From the NCBI GenBank assembly GCA_963829575.1, contig CAWHJF010000003.1, forward strand, positions 265,023-329,022: a DNA stretch of 64,000 nt, read 5' to 3'. Below are positions 25,151 to 34,095 of the stretch, piece by piece. Under the pieces are notes generated by a model. It searched no databases. It had not been told where the DNA came from and was given only the letters and a program-made list of their open reading frames with translations. A program made the translations under genes and the position numbers. Position 1 is the stretch's first letter; each line of letters opens with the position of its first letter. Source of the stretch: KACC-23026 sp963829575 (GTDB taxonomy: Bacteria > Bacillota > Bacilli > Bacillales > Sporolactobacillaceae).

Positions 25151-25581
25151 GCACTCCCACCTCGATTCGCCACAGTCGCTTCATCCTCTCTATACTGTTC
25201 TAATTGTGCCCTTGTTTCAGGGGGAATAGGTTCACTCGTTTGAGTCTTGAAATTAAAATGGATCAAGACGGCTTTCCCTTTTGCCACACATTCCCCGCTC
25301 GACTTTCGAACCAATTCATGATGCAACGTAAAACTTTTCGTTCCAATATGTGTCACTTTTGAGATGAGTTCTAGATTTTCATTGAAAAACGCTTGATTGA
25401 TAAAATCACAAGAGACATGCCCCACCACGTAACTCCAATCTTCAAGACTCGTGGATGCACCAATCTCACCTAAAAAATCAATTCGTGCATTTTCCATATA
25501 AACAAAATAACTCGCATTGTTGACATGACCAAGGGCATCGGTTTCTCCAAACCGCACCCGAACCTCGCTCGTAAACTTCAT
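25147..25581 (-). CDS. hotdog-fold acyl-CoA thioesterase (4HBT family)
   Basis: Thioesterase of the 4-hydroxybenzoyl-CoA/YbgC hotdog family, 144 aa. The N-terminal VRFGETDALGHVNNASYFVYMENAR segment contains the active-site aspartate (TDALGHVNN, D15) typical of the group. It hydrolyses an acyl-CoA of unknown chain type in the cytoplasm. It overlaps the kinase by 4 bp and lies 38 bp downstream of the TetR gene, within one probable operon. Confidence 0.87.
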   Translation of the reverse strand: MKFTSEVRVRFGETDALGHVNNASYFVYMENARIDFLGEIGASTSLEDWSYVVGHVSCDFINQAFFNENLELISKVTHIGTKSFTLHHELVRKSSGECVAKGKAVLIHFNFKTQTSEPIPPETRAQLEQYREDEATVANRGGSA

Positions 25582-25619
25582 TTCCTATTCTCCCTCATGT
25601 AATCATTATCGAAATGGGC

Positions 25620-26183
25620 TTATTTTAAATGTAAGCCATCCATTACAACCGCAAGATACGTCTCAATCAAAGCCTCCTCTGTTTCAGATCCACTCGGGTC
25701 AAACCAAGAATAACTCCAATTGCACATACCTAGAATGGCGAAAGTCACAAATTCAGATTTAAGATCGGAACGAAAGTCACCACTCGCGATTCCCGCTTCA
25801 ATAACCGAATGAAGCTTAAACCGAATGGTGTCTCTTTTCGCTAAAATAGTTGCTAATTCTTCACCTGGGAGATGGCGCATCTCCCGAAAAAAAATTCGGG
25901 CATTGGGACCGTCTGTTTTAATTTTTCTAATTAAAACTTCGACCATTGCCCGAAGCTTTGCTTGGTTGTCAATCGCACGCACTATGATACGGTCAAAAAC
26001 CGCTAACACATCATTTGTGTAATCCAACTGAATATCAAAGAGGAGTTCGGTTTTAGATTTAAAATAATAATAAAAGCTTCCCTTTGTCACCCCGCACGCG
26101 TCCACAATGTCCTGAATAGACGTTTCGGCAAAGCCTCTTTTTTCAAACAAAGATAAGCTCTCCTCAATCAATTTAGCCTTCAT
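25620..26183 (-). CDS. TetR-family transcriptional regulator
   Basis: Repressor of 187 aa with an N-terminal helix-turn-helix (GFAETSIQDIVDACGVTKGS then FYYYFKSK, about residues 17-46) and an acyl-CoA-regulator-like C-terminal domain (TetR_C group seen in FadR/KstR-like proteins). It lies between the acyl-CoA dehydrogenase (8 bp away) and the thioesterase and probably represses its own operon through the palindrome at 27475-27496, released by an acyl-CoA. Confidence 0.88.
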   Translation of the reverse strand: MKAKLIEESLSLFEKRGFAETSIQDIVDACGVTKGSFYYYFKSKTELLFDIQLDYTNDVLAVFDRIIVRAIDNQAKLRAMVEVLIRKIKTDGPNARIFFREMRHLPGEELATILAKRDTIRFKLHSVIEAGIASGDFRSDLKSEFVTFAILGMCNWSYSWFDPSGSETEEALIETYLAVVMDGLHLK

Positions 26184-26190
26184 TGCATGC

Positions 26191-27414
26191 TCATGCTTTG
26201 GCGTTTCTTTTAATATAAGGTTTTAATTCAAGCCTTGCGATCGATTCTCGGTGAACTTCATCCGGACCATCTGCTAGTCTAAGCGTACGCGAGTTTGCCC
26301 ACTGTGCTGCAAGTGGGAAGTCCTCTGACACGCCTGCTCCTCCTAAAGCCTGTATGGCACGATCAATCACATTAAGGGCTATATTTGGTGCAACCACCTT
26401 AATCATAGCAATTTCTTTTCGTGCTACCTTGTTGCCTACCGTATCCATCATATAAGCTGCTTTTAACGTGAGAAGTCGTGCCTGTTCAATTTCGATTCTC
26501 GAATTGGCGATCCATTCTTTCACCACACCCTGTGCGGCAAGCGGCTTACCAAAAGCGACGCGGTCAACCACACGCTCACACATCACTTCAAGTGCCCGTT
26601 CGGCAGCACCAATCAAACGCATACAATGATGAATTCGACCAGGTCCAAGCCGACCTTGCGCGATTTCAAACCCTCTACCTTCTCCGAGAATCATATTGCC
26701 GATCGGTACTCTTACATTATTAAAAGAAATTTCAGCATGACCATGAGGCGCATGATCATAGCCAAAAACTGGCAATGTACGGACAATGGTAACCCCTTCT
26801 GTCTCTAGTGGAACAAGGATCATCGAATGACGCATATGACGTTCAGCATCCGGATTGGATACGCCCATGAAAATGGCAATCTTACATCGCGGATCACCTG
26901 CACCTGAGGACCACCATTTGCGTCCATTAATGACATATGACTCGCCATCCCGTTCGATCCGCGCTTCCATATTCGTCGCGTCAGAAGACGCGACCTCAGG
27001 CTCGGTCATGCTAAAACAAGAGCGAATCTCACCATTTAGTAAGGGCTTGAGCCATTCATTCTTTTGTGCTTCTGTTCCGTAGCGTTCTAGCACTTCCATA
27101 TTTCCAGTATCAGGGGCATTACAATTAAATACTTCAGGACCAAGTAACGAGCGACCCATGATCTCACAAAGTGGGGCATATTCAAGATTAGTCAAACCTG
27201 CACCTAATTCGGATTCAGGTAAAAACAAATTCCAAAGTCCATCTTCTTTTGCTTTTTGCTTCATCTCTTCCATAATAGGAGGGATCGTCCACCGCGACGA
27301 ATTGGCTTTTAATTGTGATTCGTAAACGCTTTCATTTTGGTACACAACCGTTTCCATAAACACTTCCAACTGCTTGATTAGATCTTGAACTTTCTCTGAA
27401 TACGAAAAATTCAT
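26191..27414 (-). CDS. acyl-CoA dehydrogenase, ACAD10/11-like
   Basis: FAD-dependent acyl-CoA dehydrogenase of 407 aa. Typical blocks are CFSMTEPEVASSDATNMEAR and GRKWWSSGAGDPRC (FAD-binding strand region), RLGPGRIHHCMRLIGAAERAL near residue 280 and the C-terminal QALGGAGVSEDFPLAAQWAN with a LADGPDEVH motif. The SGAGDPRC and RLGPGRIHHC blocks are characteristic of the ACAD10/11 subgroup rather than of short- or medium-chain enzymes. It is the first gene of the operon, behind a TetR-type operator. Confidence 0.87.
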   Translation of the reverse strand: MNFSYSEKVQDLIKQLEVFMETVVYQNESVYESQLKANSSRWTIPPIMEEMKQKAKEDGLWNLFLPESELGAGLTNLEYAPLCEIMGRSLLGPEVFNCNAPDTGNMEVLERYGTEAQKNEWLKPLLNGEIRSCFSMTEPEVASSDATNMEARIERDGESYVINGRKWWSSGAGDPRCKIAIFMGVSNPDAERHMRHSMILVPLETEGVTIVRTLPVFGYDHAPHGHAEISFNNVRVPIGNMILGEGRGFEIAQGRLGPGRIHHCMRLIGAAERALEVMCERVVDRVAFGKPLAAQGVVKEWIANSRIEIEQARLLTLKAAYMMDTVGNKVARKEIAMIKVVAPNIALNVIDRAIQALGGAGVSEDFPLAAQWANSRTLRLADGPDEVHRESIARLELKPYIKRNAKA

Positions 27415-27474
27415 AGCCTACACCTCATTTTTTAGGTTAATTGCCAGCTTCTCTCCATGATTGGCGACTCCTCT

Positions 27475-27496
27475 ACATACTAACCGGTTGGTATGT
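27475..27496. promoter_or_regulatory. TetR-type operator upstream of the acyl-CoA operon
   Basis: A 22-bp near-perfect palindrome centred on ACCGGT, with arms ACATACTAACC and GGTTGGTATGT (one mismatch pair). It is about 60 bp upstream of the acyl-CoA dehydrogenase start. Form and place fit a TetR/FadR-like operator; the regulator at 25620-26183 is the natural candidate. Confidence 0.65.
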
Positions 27497-27818
27497 AACT
27501 GCTTTCATTATAGTCCTATTATTGCAACAACTCAATGACTTTGTTTACACTCGCTTTCCATATTATTGGTAAAATCGCAGCGTTATACCAAAAAAAACCT
27601 CCAATCAATTGGAAGAGAACGGTGTGATTTTCTTCATGTTTTCAGTTCTATTACCAACTCTCTTCATAAATGGGCGTTCATTTTTGGTATTAGAGCGCTT
27701 CTTTACTACATTCTCTGCAAAAATACGAGAGAAAAAATATGTTTTTTCCACCGCCTGAAATAAAAAAACCCTCCATTCTCATTAGAGAGAAGAGAGGGTC
27801 CGTATCTATTTTATTCGA
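27497..27818. other. gap between the acyl-CoA operon and pdhD
   Basis: It holds the acyl-CoA operon promoter region (not resolved), a minus-strand hairpin of CCAAT/ATTGG type followed by eight T residues at about 27587-27612, and the pdhD terminator at 27762-27799. No gene seen. Confidence 0.5.
27762..27799 (-). terminator. terminator of the pdh operon
   Basis: On the minus strand, ACCCTC...GAGGGT pairing with an inner TTCTC/GAGAA is followed by TTTTTTTA, 20 bp after pdhD. Confidence 0.75.
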
Positions 27819-29231
27819 TTAACGCGCAATATGGATTGGCATACCAAGGGCCACTTCAGCCGTTTCCATCGCAATTTCACCAAGCGTTGGGTGAGCGTGG
27901 ATGGTCAGTGCCACGTCTTCAGCGGTCATGCCTGCTTCAATAGCTAAGCCCATTTCAGCAATCATGTCTGAAGCGCCAGATCCAGCAATTTGAGCACCAA
28001 GGATCAAACCGTCTTCTTTACGAGTGACAAGCTTCATAAAGCCGTCTGTATCGTTAAGAGAAAGGGCACGACCATTAGCCGCAAATGGGAATTGAGCGAC
28101 TTTCACTTCGTAACCTTGTTCTTTTGCTTCTTCTTCAGTCAACCCAACAGAAGCAAGTTCTGGGTCAGAGAAGACAACTGCTGGAATGCACTGATAATCG
28201 ACCACTGCATTTTCACCAGAAATGGCTTCAGCCGCAACTTTACCTTCGTAAGACGCTTTATGTGCAAGGGCTGGTCCAGGAACGATGTCACCAATTGCAT
28301 AAATTCCTTTTACATTCGTTTGGCATTGATTGTCGACTTTGATCAAACCGCGATCTGCGAGTTCAATTCCAGCCATATCCAAACCAAGCTCTTCTGTGTT
28401 TGGACGACGACCCACCGTTACAAGCACGTAATCGGCTTCGAATTTTTCTTCTTTGCCTTTTACTTCCGCTGTAACCACAACGCCATTTTCACTTTCTTCA
28501 ACACCTTTTGCAAGGGCTTCAGTGTGAATCTGGACGTTTTTCTTTTTCAAACGCTTGCTGACGAGTTGACTCATTTTCTTTTCGAATCCAGGAAGAATGG
28601 TATTAGATCCTTCAAGAACCGTGACTTCGGTACCAAAGCCTGCAATCGCATTACCAAGTTCAATCCCGATATACCCGCCACCGATCACGACCATCTTCTT
28701 AGGCACTTCTTTTAATGCAAGAGCGCCTGTTGAAGAAAGCACACGTTCGCTGAACTTAAAGCCAGGAATTTCAATTGGACGAGAACCTGTTGCAATGATA
28801 CAGTTTTTGAATTTATAGCGATTTGTTTCATAGTGCTCGCCATTGACGCGCACTTCGTTCTCAGAAACAAATAGAGCTTCACCTTTTACAATTTCAACTT
28901 TATTTGCTTTTAAAAGGCTTTCGACACCGCCGGTTAATTTCTTAACAACGGAACCTTTCCACTCTTGAACTTTGCCAAAGTCAACGGTTACGTTTTCTGC
29001 CGTAATCCCCATGTCCTCAGACTCTTTTGCATGTTCAAAGCGATGGCTTGCAGAAATTAACGCCTTTGATGGAATACAGCCCACGTTTAAGCAAACGCCA
29101 CCGAAATGTTCTTTTTCTACGATTATGACTTTCTGGCCGAGCTGTGCGGCACGGATCGCTGCCACGTATCCCCCAGGACCTGCCCCAATGACAAGAGTGT
29201 CCACTTCGGTTGTAAATTCTCCTACTACCAT
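27819..29231 (-). CDS. pdhD: dihydrolipoamide dehydrogenase, E3 of pyruvate dehydrogenase
   Basis: FAD enzyme that re-oxidises dihydrolipoamide and makes NADH for the pyruvate dehydrogenase complex. The 470-aa protein has the FAD GxGxxG motif at residue 16, the redox disulfide C47-x4-C52 (GGVCLNVGCIPSKA), an NAD-binding GGGYIGIELG near residue 183, and the C-terminal catalytic HAHPTLGE. It lies 4 bp after pdhC, the last gene of pdhABCD. Confidence 0.97.
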   Translation of the reverse strand: MVVGEFTTEVDTLVIGAGPGGYVAAIRAAQLGQKVIIVEKEHFGGVCLNVGCIPSKALISASHRFEHAKESEDMGITAENVTVDFGKVQEWKGSVVKKLTGGVESLLKANKVEIVKGEALFVSENEVRVNGEHYETNRYKFKNCIIATGSRPIEIPGFKFSERVLSSTGALALKEVPKKMVVIGGGYIGIELGNAIAGFGTEVTVLEGSNTILPGFEKKMSQLVSKRLKKKNVQIHTEALAKGVEESENGVVVTAEVKGKEEKFEADYVLVTVGRRPNTEELGLDMAGIELADRGLIKVDNQCQTNVKGIYAIGDIVPGPALAHKASYEGKVAAEAISGENAVVDYQCIPAVVFSDPELASVGLTEEEAKEQGYEVKVAQFPFAANGRALSLNDTDGFMKLVTRKEDGLILGAQIAGSGASDMIAEMGLAIEAGMTAEDVALTIHAHPTLGEIAMETAEVALGMPIHIAR

Positions 29232-29235
29232 TGTT

Positions 29236-30519
29236 TTACGCCTCCATTATTAAACGTTGTGGATCTTCTAACAAACGCTTGATTTTATTTAACGCATTTT
29301 GAGCCGTTGCACCATCAATTAAACGATGGTCAAACGACAAGGACAAGGCCAGTACAGGCGCTGCGACAATTTCACCGTTACGGACGATTGCTTTTTCTGC
29401 AATGCGGCCGATTCCAAGAATCGCAACTTCAGGGTGATTAATGACCGGTGTAAACCATTGACCGCCTGCTGATCCAATGTTCGTGATTGTACAAGAACCA
29501 CCGCGCATGTCGTCCATGGATAATTTACCTTCACGTGCTTTTGCCGCATAAGTGGAAATCTCTTCTGCAATGTTATACATCGATTTGCGATCCGCATCTT
29601 TAATGACTGGAACAACGAGACCGTTATCCGTATCTGTCGCAATACCGATATTGTAATAATGCTTGTAGACGATTTCTTGGTTTTCATCATCTACAGAAGC
29701 ATTTAAAGCAGGGAATTCACGTAGTGTGGAGACCAACGCTTTAACAACGTAAGGTAAGTAGGTTAATTTAACGCCTTGGCTCGCCGCTTCTTCTTTGAAC
29801 GCTTTACGATGCGCAACGGTTTTGCTGACATCAATTTCGTCCATAAGAGTTACGTGAGGCGCTGTGTGCTTCGAGTGAACCATGGACTTCATAATAGCCT
29901 TACGGATGCCACGAATTGGTTCACGTGTTTCAGAGCCTTGTGCAGCCGATACAGGAGCTTGAGTCGAGCTAGTAGCCGCCTTTTCTTCTGCAGCGGGTGC
30001 TTCGTTTTCTGTTACAGCAGCAGCTGGTGCTTCACCATTAGCCGCTTGATCCACATCTTCTTTTAGAATACGGCCATTTTTTCCTGAACCCGAAACGCTC
30101 GTGATGTCGACGCCATTGTCACGCGCATATTTACGAACCGATGGCATCGCAATTACGCGTGTGTTGCCTTTAGGTGCTTCTGCCGGTACAGTGCCTTTAG
30201 ACGTACTTTCAGCGTCAGCTTTTGGCGCTTCTTCTTTTGCTTCTTTAGCTTTAGGTGCTTCCTCTTCGTCGCCCTCATAACCTTCTGCATCGATGGTCAC
30301 AATTACGTCTCCAACGACGTATACCTTACCTTCTTCACCTAAAATTTCTTTAATCGTCCCATCAACCGGCGATGGGATTTCAACAACTGCTTTATCGTTT
30401 TGGACTTCAGCGAGCACATCGTCTTCTTTGACTTCGTCGCCTGGTTTCACAAACCACTTAACGATTTCGCCTTCGTGAATACCCTCACCGATATCTGGCA
30501 ATTTAAATTGATATGCCAT
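29236..30519 (-). CDS. pdhC: dihydrolipoamide acetyltransferase, E2 of pyruvate dehydrogenase
   Basis: Core E2 subunit transferring acetyl groups from lipoyl arms to CoA. From ATG 30519 (behind AGGAGGG) the 427-aa protein has one lipoyl domain with the lipoylated lysine in EVQNDKAVVEI (about residue 43), an Ala/Glu-rich linker, a peripheral-subunit-binding domain (PSVRKYARDNGVDITSVSGS), a second linker and a catalytic domain ending in SFDHRLIDGA. One lipoyl domain is usual for Bacillus. A 30-residue extension to 30609 is unlikely. Confidence 0.96.
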   Translation of the reverse strand: MAYQFKLPDIGEGIHEGEIVKWFVKPGDEVKEDDVLAEVQNDKAVVEIPSPVDGTIKEILGEEGKVYVVGDVIVTIDAEGYEGDEEEAPKAKEAKEEAPKADAESTSKGTVPAEAPKGNTRVIAMPSVRKYARDNGVDITSVSGSGKNGRILKEDVDQAANGEAPAAAVTENEAPAAEEKAATSSTQAPVSAAQGSETREPIRGIRKAIMKSMVHSKHTAPHVTLMDEIDVSKTVAHRKAFKEEAASQGVKLTYLPYVVKALVSTLREFPALNASVDDENQEIVYKHYYNIGIATDTDNGLVVPVIKDADRKSMYNIAEEISTYAAKAREGKLSMDDMRGGSCTITNIGSAGGQWFTPVINHPEVAILGIGRIAEKAIVRNGEIVAAPVLALSLSFDHRLIDGATAQNALNKIKRLLEDPQRLIMEA

Positions 30520-30637
30520 TTCAGTTTCCCTCCTTATTTCATGTTCAAACATTTTTATGCTTGAAGGAATGTTAGGCGAAAAAAGACTCGATTTCCTAAG
30601 AAACGTCATCTTAATTCGCTTGAATATATAAAGAAAT

Positions 30638-30795
30638 GCACTTTGCTGTTTTTTTACTTATGCGAAAATATACTCGCTTGCCGCGGGCGTTCCGCGAGCC
30701 TCCTCGGTCTACGACCTCCGGGGTCTCGCCTGGACCGCTTTTCCCGCAGGCGTCTCGCATATTTTCGTTTGTTTTATAATCTAAAAGCAACAATT
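30638..30795. repeat. interspersed G+C-rich repeat, copy 4, inside the pdh operon
   Basis: It sits between pdhB (ends 30810) and pdhC. The left end is CTTTGCTGTTTTTTTACTTA; the inner blocks are GCGAAAATATACTCGCTTGC and GCGGGCGTTCCGCGAGCC; the right end is CGTTTGTTTTATAATCTAAAAG and CAACAATTTT. It is strongly self-complementary and would be transcribed in the pdh mRNA. Confidence 0.65.
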
Positions 30796-30809
30796 TTTAA
30801 AGACACTAA

Positions 30810-31787
30810 TTAGAAATTATAAGTTGCTTTAGCTTTTTCGTAGATGTCGTTCTCGTTTGGAAGCCAGACGTTTTCAGCAGCAGAGAATGGGAAGACAGTG
30901 TCTGGTGCTGCAATACGGCCAACTGGTGCTTCTAGGCTTAGAATTGCACGTTCATTAATTTCTGCAATCACGTGAGACGCAATACCCGCTTGACGCTGAG
31001 CTTCTTGAATGACGACCACGCGATTTGTTTTTTCAACAGATTGAATAATGGTTTCCACATCAAGTGGGCTAATTGTACGAAGGTCGATGACTTCAGCTGA
31101 AATCCCGTCTTTTTCAAGCATTTCGGCTGCTTTAACGGAAGCTTGAACCATTGCACCGTAAGTAATCAAGCTGATGTCTATACCTTCACGTACCACATTG
31201 GCTTTACCAATTTCAACGGTGTAATCCCCTTCAGGAACTTCGCCACGGAATGAACGGTACAATTTCATATGCTCTAGGAAAATAACTGGATCATTATCCC
31301 GGATCGCAGAAATTAAAAGCCCTTTAGCATCATAAGGATTTGACGGAATGACGACTTTAACCCCAGAGGTTTGATAAAATAACCCTTCAAGGTTATCCGC
31401 ATGTAATTCAGGTGTTTTTACGCCACCACCAAATGGTGAACGGATCGTAATTGGCGCATTAAATTTCCCACCAGAACGATAACGAAGACGCGCCATCTGA
31501 GACGCGACCGCATCCATTGCCTCAAATACGAAACCGAAAAATTGGATTTCCATAACTGGACGGAATTCTTGCATGGCAAGACCTAATGCAAGTCCACCAA
31601 TCCCTGATTCTGCGAGCGGCGTATCAAATACACGCTCTTCACCGAATTCATCTTGTAAACCTTCTGTCGCGCGGAATACACCACCGTTTTTACCTACATC
31701 CTCACCAAATACAAGGACGTTTTCATCGCGCTTAAGTTCAACACGCATTGCATCAGTAATAGCTTGAATCATCGTCATTTGCGCCAT
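30810..31787 (-). CDS. pdhB: pyruvate dehydrogenase E1 beta subunit
   Basis: Beta subunit of the thiamine-diphosphate E1 component, 325 aa, which decarboxylates pyruvate together with PdhA. Blocks FGEDVGKNGGVFRAT, FDTPLAESGIGGLALG, SPFGGGVKTPELHADN and the C-terminal EAPVGRIAAPDTVFPFS are typical. The gene starts 3 bp after pdhA and is separated from pdhC by a 290-bp interval containing a repeat element. Confidence 0.96.
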   Translation of the reverse strand: MAQMTMIQAITDAMRVELKRDENVLVFGEDVGKNGGVFRATEGLQDEFGEERVFDTPLAESGIGGLALGLAMQEFRPVMEIQFFGFVFEAMDAVASQMARLRYRSGGKFNAPITIRSPFGGGVKTPELHADNLEGLFYQTSGVKVVIPSNPYDAKGLLISAIRDNDPVIFLEHMKLYRSFRGEVPEGDYTVEIGKANVVREGIDISLITYGAMVQASVKAAEMLEKDGISAEVIDLRTISPLDVETIIQSVEKTNRVVVIQEAQRQAGIASHVIAEINERAILSLEAPVGRIAAPDTVFPFSAAENVWLPNENDIYEKAKATYNF

Positions 31788-31790
31788 GGA

Positions 31791-32876
31791 TTATTTCGAC
31801 TCCTTCTTACGGTATTCTTCTAACTGCTCACGAAGGTTTTGTGGAAGTTCTTCAAACATAATTTGAATAAGATCCGTAACCTTTTGTTTCGGTGCGCTGT
31901 CGGCTTCTTTCATTGCTGCCTTAATATCTTCTTTAGTTTGATCGACTACTTTTTCCTCTTCTTCCTTCGACCATAGACCTTTTTTCTCAAGGAAGTTTCT
32001 GAAACGGATAAGTGGATCTTTGAGTTCCCACTCATTATCCAAATCGTCTGTACGGTAACGCGTTGGATCGTCCCCAGCCATGGTATGAGGACCATAGCGA
32101 TAAGTAAGCGTTTCAATTAATGTAGGACCTTCACCTTTAATCCCACGTTCACGCGCTTCTTTAGTTGCGACATACACAGCAAGCGGATCCATGCCGTCCA
32201 CTTGAACACCGTGAATACCCGCTGCAATTGCTTTTTGTGCAAGTGTTTGAGCAGCCGTTTGTTTTTCAACTGGAACAGAAATCGCAAAGCGGTTGTTTTG
32301 AGAAATAAAGACGGCCGGAGCGTTGTAAGCACCCGCAAAGTTTAGACCTTCGTAAAAGTCACCTTGTGACGTTGCACCATCACCAAAGTAAGTGACTGAG
32401 ATATTGTTTTTATTTCTCTTTTTAAGTCCGTAAGCGACACCCGCGTTTTGGGTACATTGTGCCGCAATAATGATTTGAGGCATTAGGGCATTGACACCAT
32501 CCGGCATTTGACCGCCTTCAAAGTGCCCTCTTGAATATAAAAAAGCGTTCTTTAATGGCACACCGTGGAAAAGAAGTTGTGGAATATCACGATAAGATGG
32601 AAGTAACCAATCTTCTTTGTCCATTGCAAAATGACTGGCAAGCATGGAAGCTTCTTGTCCAGCTACTGGTGCATAAAAACCAATACGCCCTTGACGGTTC
32701 AATGAAATCGCGCGTTGATCCCACACTCGTGTGAATACCATACGGCGCATAAGCTCTTTTAATTCCTCATCTGACAATTCCGGCATCGCCGCTTCATTCA
32801 CGACTTCCCCTTGCTCGTTTAGTATTTGCAAGGTTTCAAAAAGATTCGTGACTTGCTCTTTGTAATGCGTTTCCAA
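31791..32876 (-). CDS. pdhA: pyruvate dehydrogenase E1 alpha subunit
   Basis: Alpha subunit of E1, carrying the thiamine-diphosphate motif YFGDGATSQGDFYEGLNFA through QNNRFAI and the phosphorylation-loop region RYGPHTMAGDDPTRYR. It opens the pdh operon. I choose the TTG at 32876 because AAAGGTGA lies five bases upstream; a GTG at 32885 or a TTG at 32897 in the same frame are alternatives, so the N-terminus is uncertain by up to seven residues. Confidence 0.94.
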   Translation of the reverse strand: METHYKEQVTNLFETLQILNEQGEVVNEAAMPELSDEELKELMRRMVFTRVWDQRAISLNRQGRIGFYAPVAGQEASMLASHFAMDKEDWLLPSYRDIPQLLFHGVPLKNAFLYSRGHFEGGQMPDGVNALMPQIIIAAQCTQNAGVAYGLKKRNKNNISVTYFGDGATSQGDFYEGLNFAGAYNAPAVFISQNNRFAISVPVEKQTAAQTLAQKAIAAGIHGVQVDGMDPLAVYVATKEARERGIKGEGPTLIETLTYRYGPHTMAGDDPTRYRTDDLDNEWELKDPLIRFRNFLEKKGLWSKEEEEKVVDQTKEDIKAAMKEADSAPKQKVTDLIQIMFEELPQNLREQLEEYRKKESK

Positions 32877-33254
32877 TCCCTTCACCTTTCCTTTCAAAAT
32901 TCAGGGTAATTTCATTATTAGAATCAGTGTTACCGATGACACGCCTTTCTAACTCTCTTAGCTCTCTTTTTTTAGAACTTAAAAAATGAAAGCTATTTAA
33001 GAATAGGTGTTTCATCATTTTGTAGTAAAATAATTAGTACAATAGCGTCAACTTAATTCTATAATAACAGGATAGAATTAGTCAATCCTAAGGTTTCTGT
33101 TCCAAAACACACCTCCTGTTATACTGATATAGCCAATTCTGTATTATAACTGATCAAACACTTGTAAGAAAAACGCCCTCTCAATTTCTATAGAATTAGG
33201 ACTTCCTCCCCTTAGGTTTCTCAAAGAACCACTATCACTTCATTATTCCATATA
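32877..33254. other. pdhA upstream region
   Basis: A gene-free interval of about 380 bp. On the minus strand a TTGACG at 33046-33051 with a weak TTACTA 17 bp away (33023-33028) is a possible sigma-A promoter for pdhABCD. No riboswitch-like conservation was recognised. The interval ends at the ykyA terminator. Confidence 0.4.
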
Positions 33255-33296
33255 AGCGAAAAGCACCCGAGTAGTTTACCCCGAATGCTTTTCGCT
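33255..33296 (-). terminator. ykyA terminator with the stop codon in the loop
   Basis: AGCGAAAAGCA (33255-33265) pairs with TGCTTTTCGCT (33286-33296). The ykyA stop codon (33276-33278) lies in the 20-base loop and the last codons form one arm. The T-run after it is weak. Confidence 0.65.
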
Positions 33297-33947
33297 ACTA
33301 TTGAAACTTGCATAGAACGCTTTTTTATCTTGATTAAATTGGGTGGTATCTTTATTAAAGGTGTCTTTTGTCTTATTAATAATCGTGTACATGTCATTAA
33401 CGCGAACAAGTTGCGCTTGCAGTTCTTCTTGTGTCATACTTTTCGTCTCTAACATTTTAAAGAGCTTTTGATCTTCCGTTATGGAATTGGTGTATGCCGT
33501 ATAAAGGGCTTGGAAGGCTTTATAACGATGATCCATATCTGTAATAAGCTTTTGGCCCACTTTTTGTGCGGACGCGTCCTTAATTTTATTTATGTACGGA
33601 ATCGCTTCTTTAAATGTCCCATCTGCTTGATCAATGCTCTTCTTTTCAGCATCAATCATCTGCTTCCTCTTTTTAATACTTTGTAGAGCGGTCTCACTGT
33701 TTTTTTGAATTTCGTTAAAATGCTTTATATCCAATGCTTGGATTTTTCTATATAAATTATGTTCCTTTTGTTCTTCAGCGACTAGAGGTTTTTGTTGTTT
33801 TTCAAAACCAGATTCTTGGTTGGCCGCCTTTTCTATGTACTGCAAGGCCTTTTCTTGTGGATTGGAGTTGGCCCCGCAACCTGACAATGTGATTAATAAT
33901 ATAAGAATAAAGCCAAACCCTACAAGTTGTTGAAGTCGTTGTGCCAT
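33276..33947 (-). CDS. ykyA: YkyA-family lipoprotein
   Basis: Cell-surface lipoprotein of 223 aa. Signal peptide with lipobox LSGC (C24), then a largely helical, Lys/Gln/Glu-rich body (residues 30-215) likely to form coiled coil. It corresponds to B. subtilis YkyA by position between def and pdhA and by type. Function unknown; the family has been loosely associated with cell-wall binding. The 3' end is built into its own terminator hairpin. Confidence 0.85.
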   Translation of the reverse strand: MAQRLQQLVGFGFILILLITLSGCGANSNPQEKALQYIEKAANQESGFEKQQKPLVAEEQKEHNLYRKIQALDIKHFNEIQKNSETALQSIKKRKQMIDAEKKSIDQADGTFKEAIPYINKIKDASAQKVGQKLITDMDHRYKAFQALYTAYTNSITEDQKLFKMLETKSMTQEELQAQLVRVNDMYTIINKTKDTFNKDTTQFNQDKKAFYASFNSSEKHSG

Positions 33948-34095
33948 CTTGTCCCTCCTAAGTTTAAAACGATTAAAATTTAAAAAACTTTACACCATGT
34001 GATATTATGGTAACTGTTAATAGCGTAAAATGAGCGCTAAAATACTTTGCGATTTTTCAAACTATTACCTTGATTAAGATAGGAGTGAGGTCCCT

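Noticed and set aside
27990..28715. A 241-codon plus-strand open frame
   Set aside because: It lies wholly antisense to pdhD, is rich in Phe/Cys/His in the way antisense frames are, and has no ribosome binding site. A shadow of the real gene.
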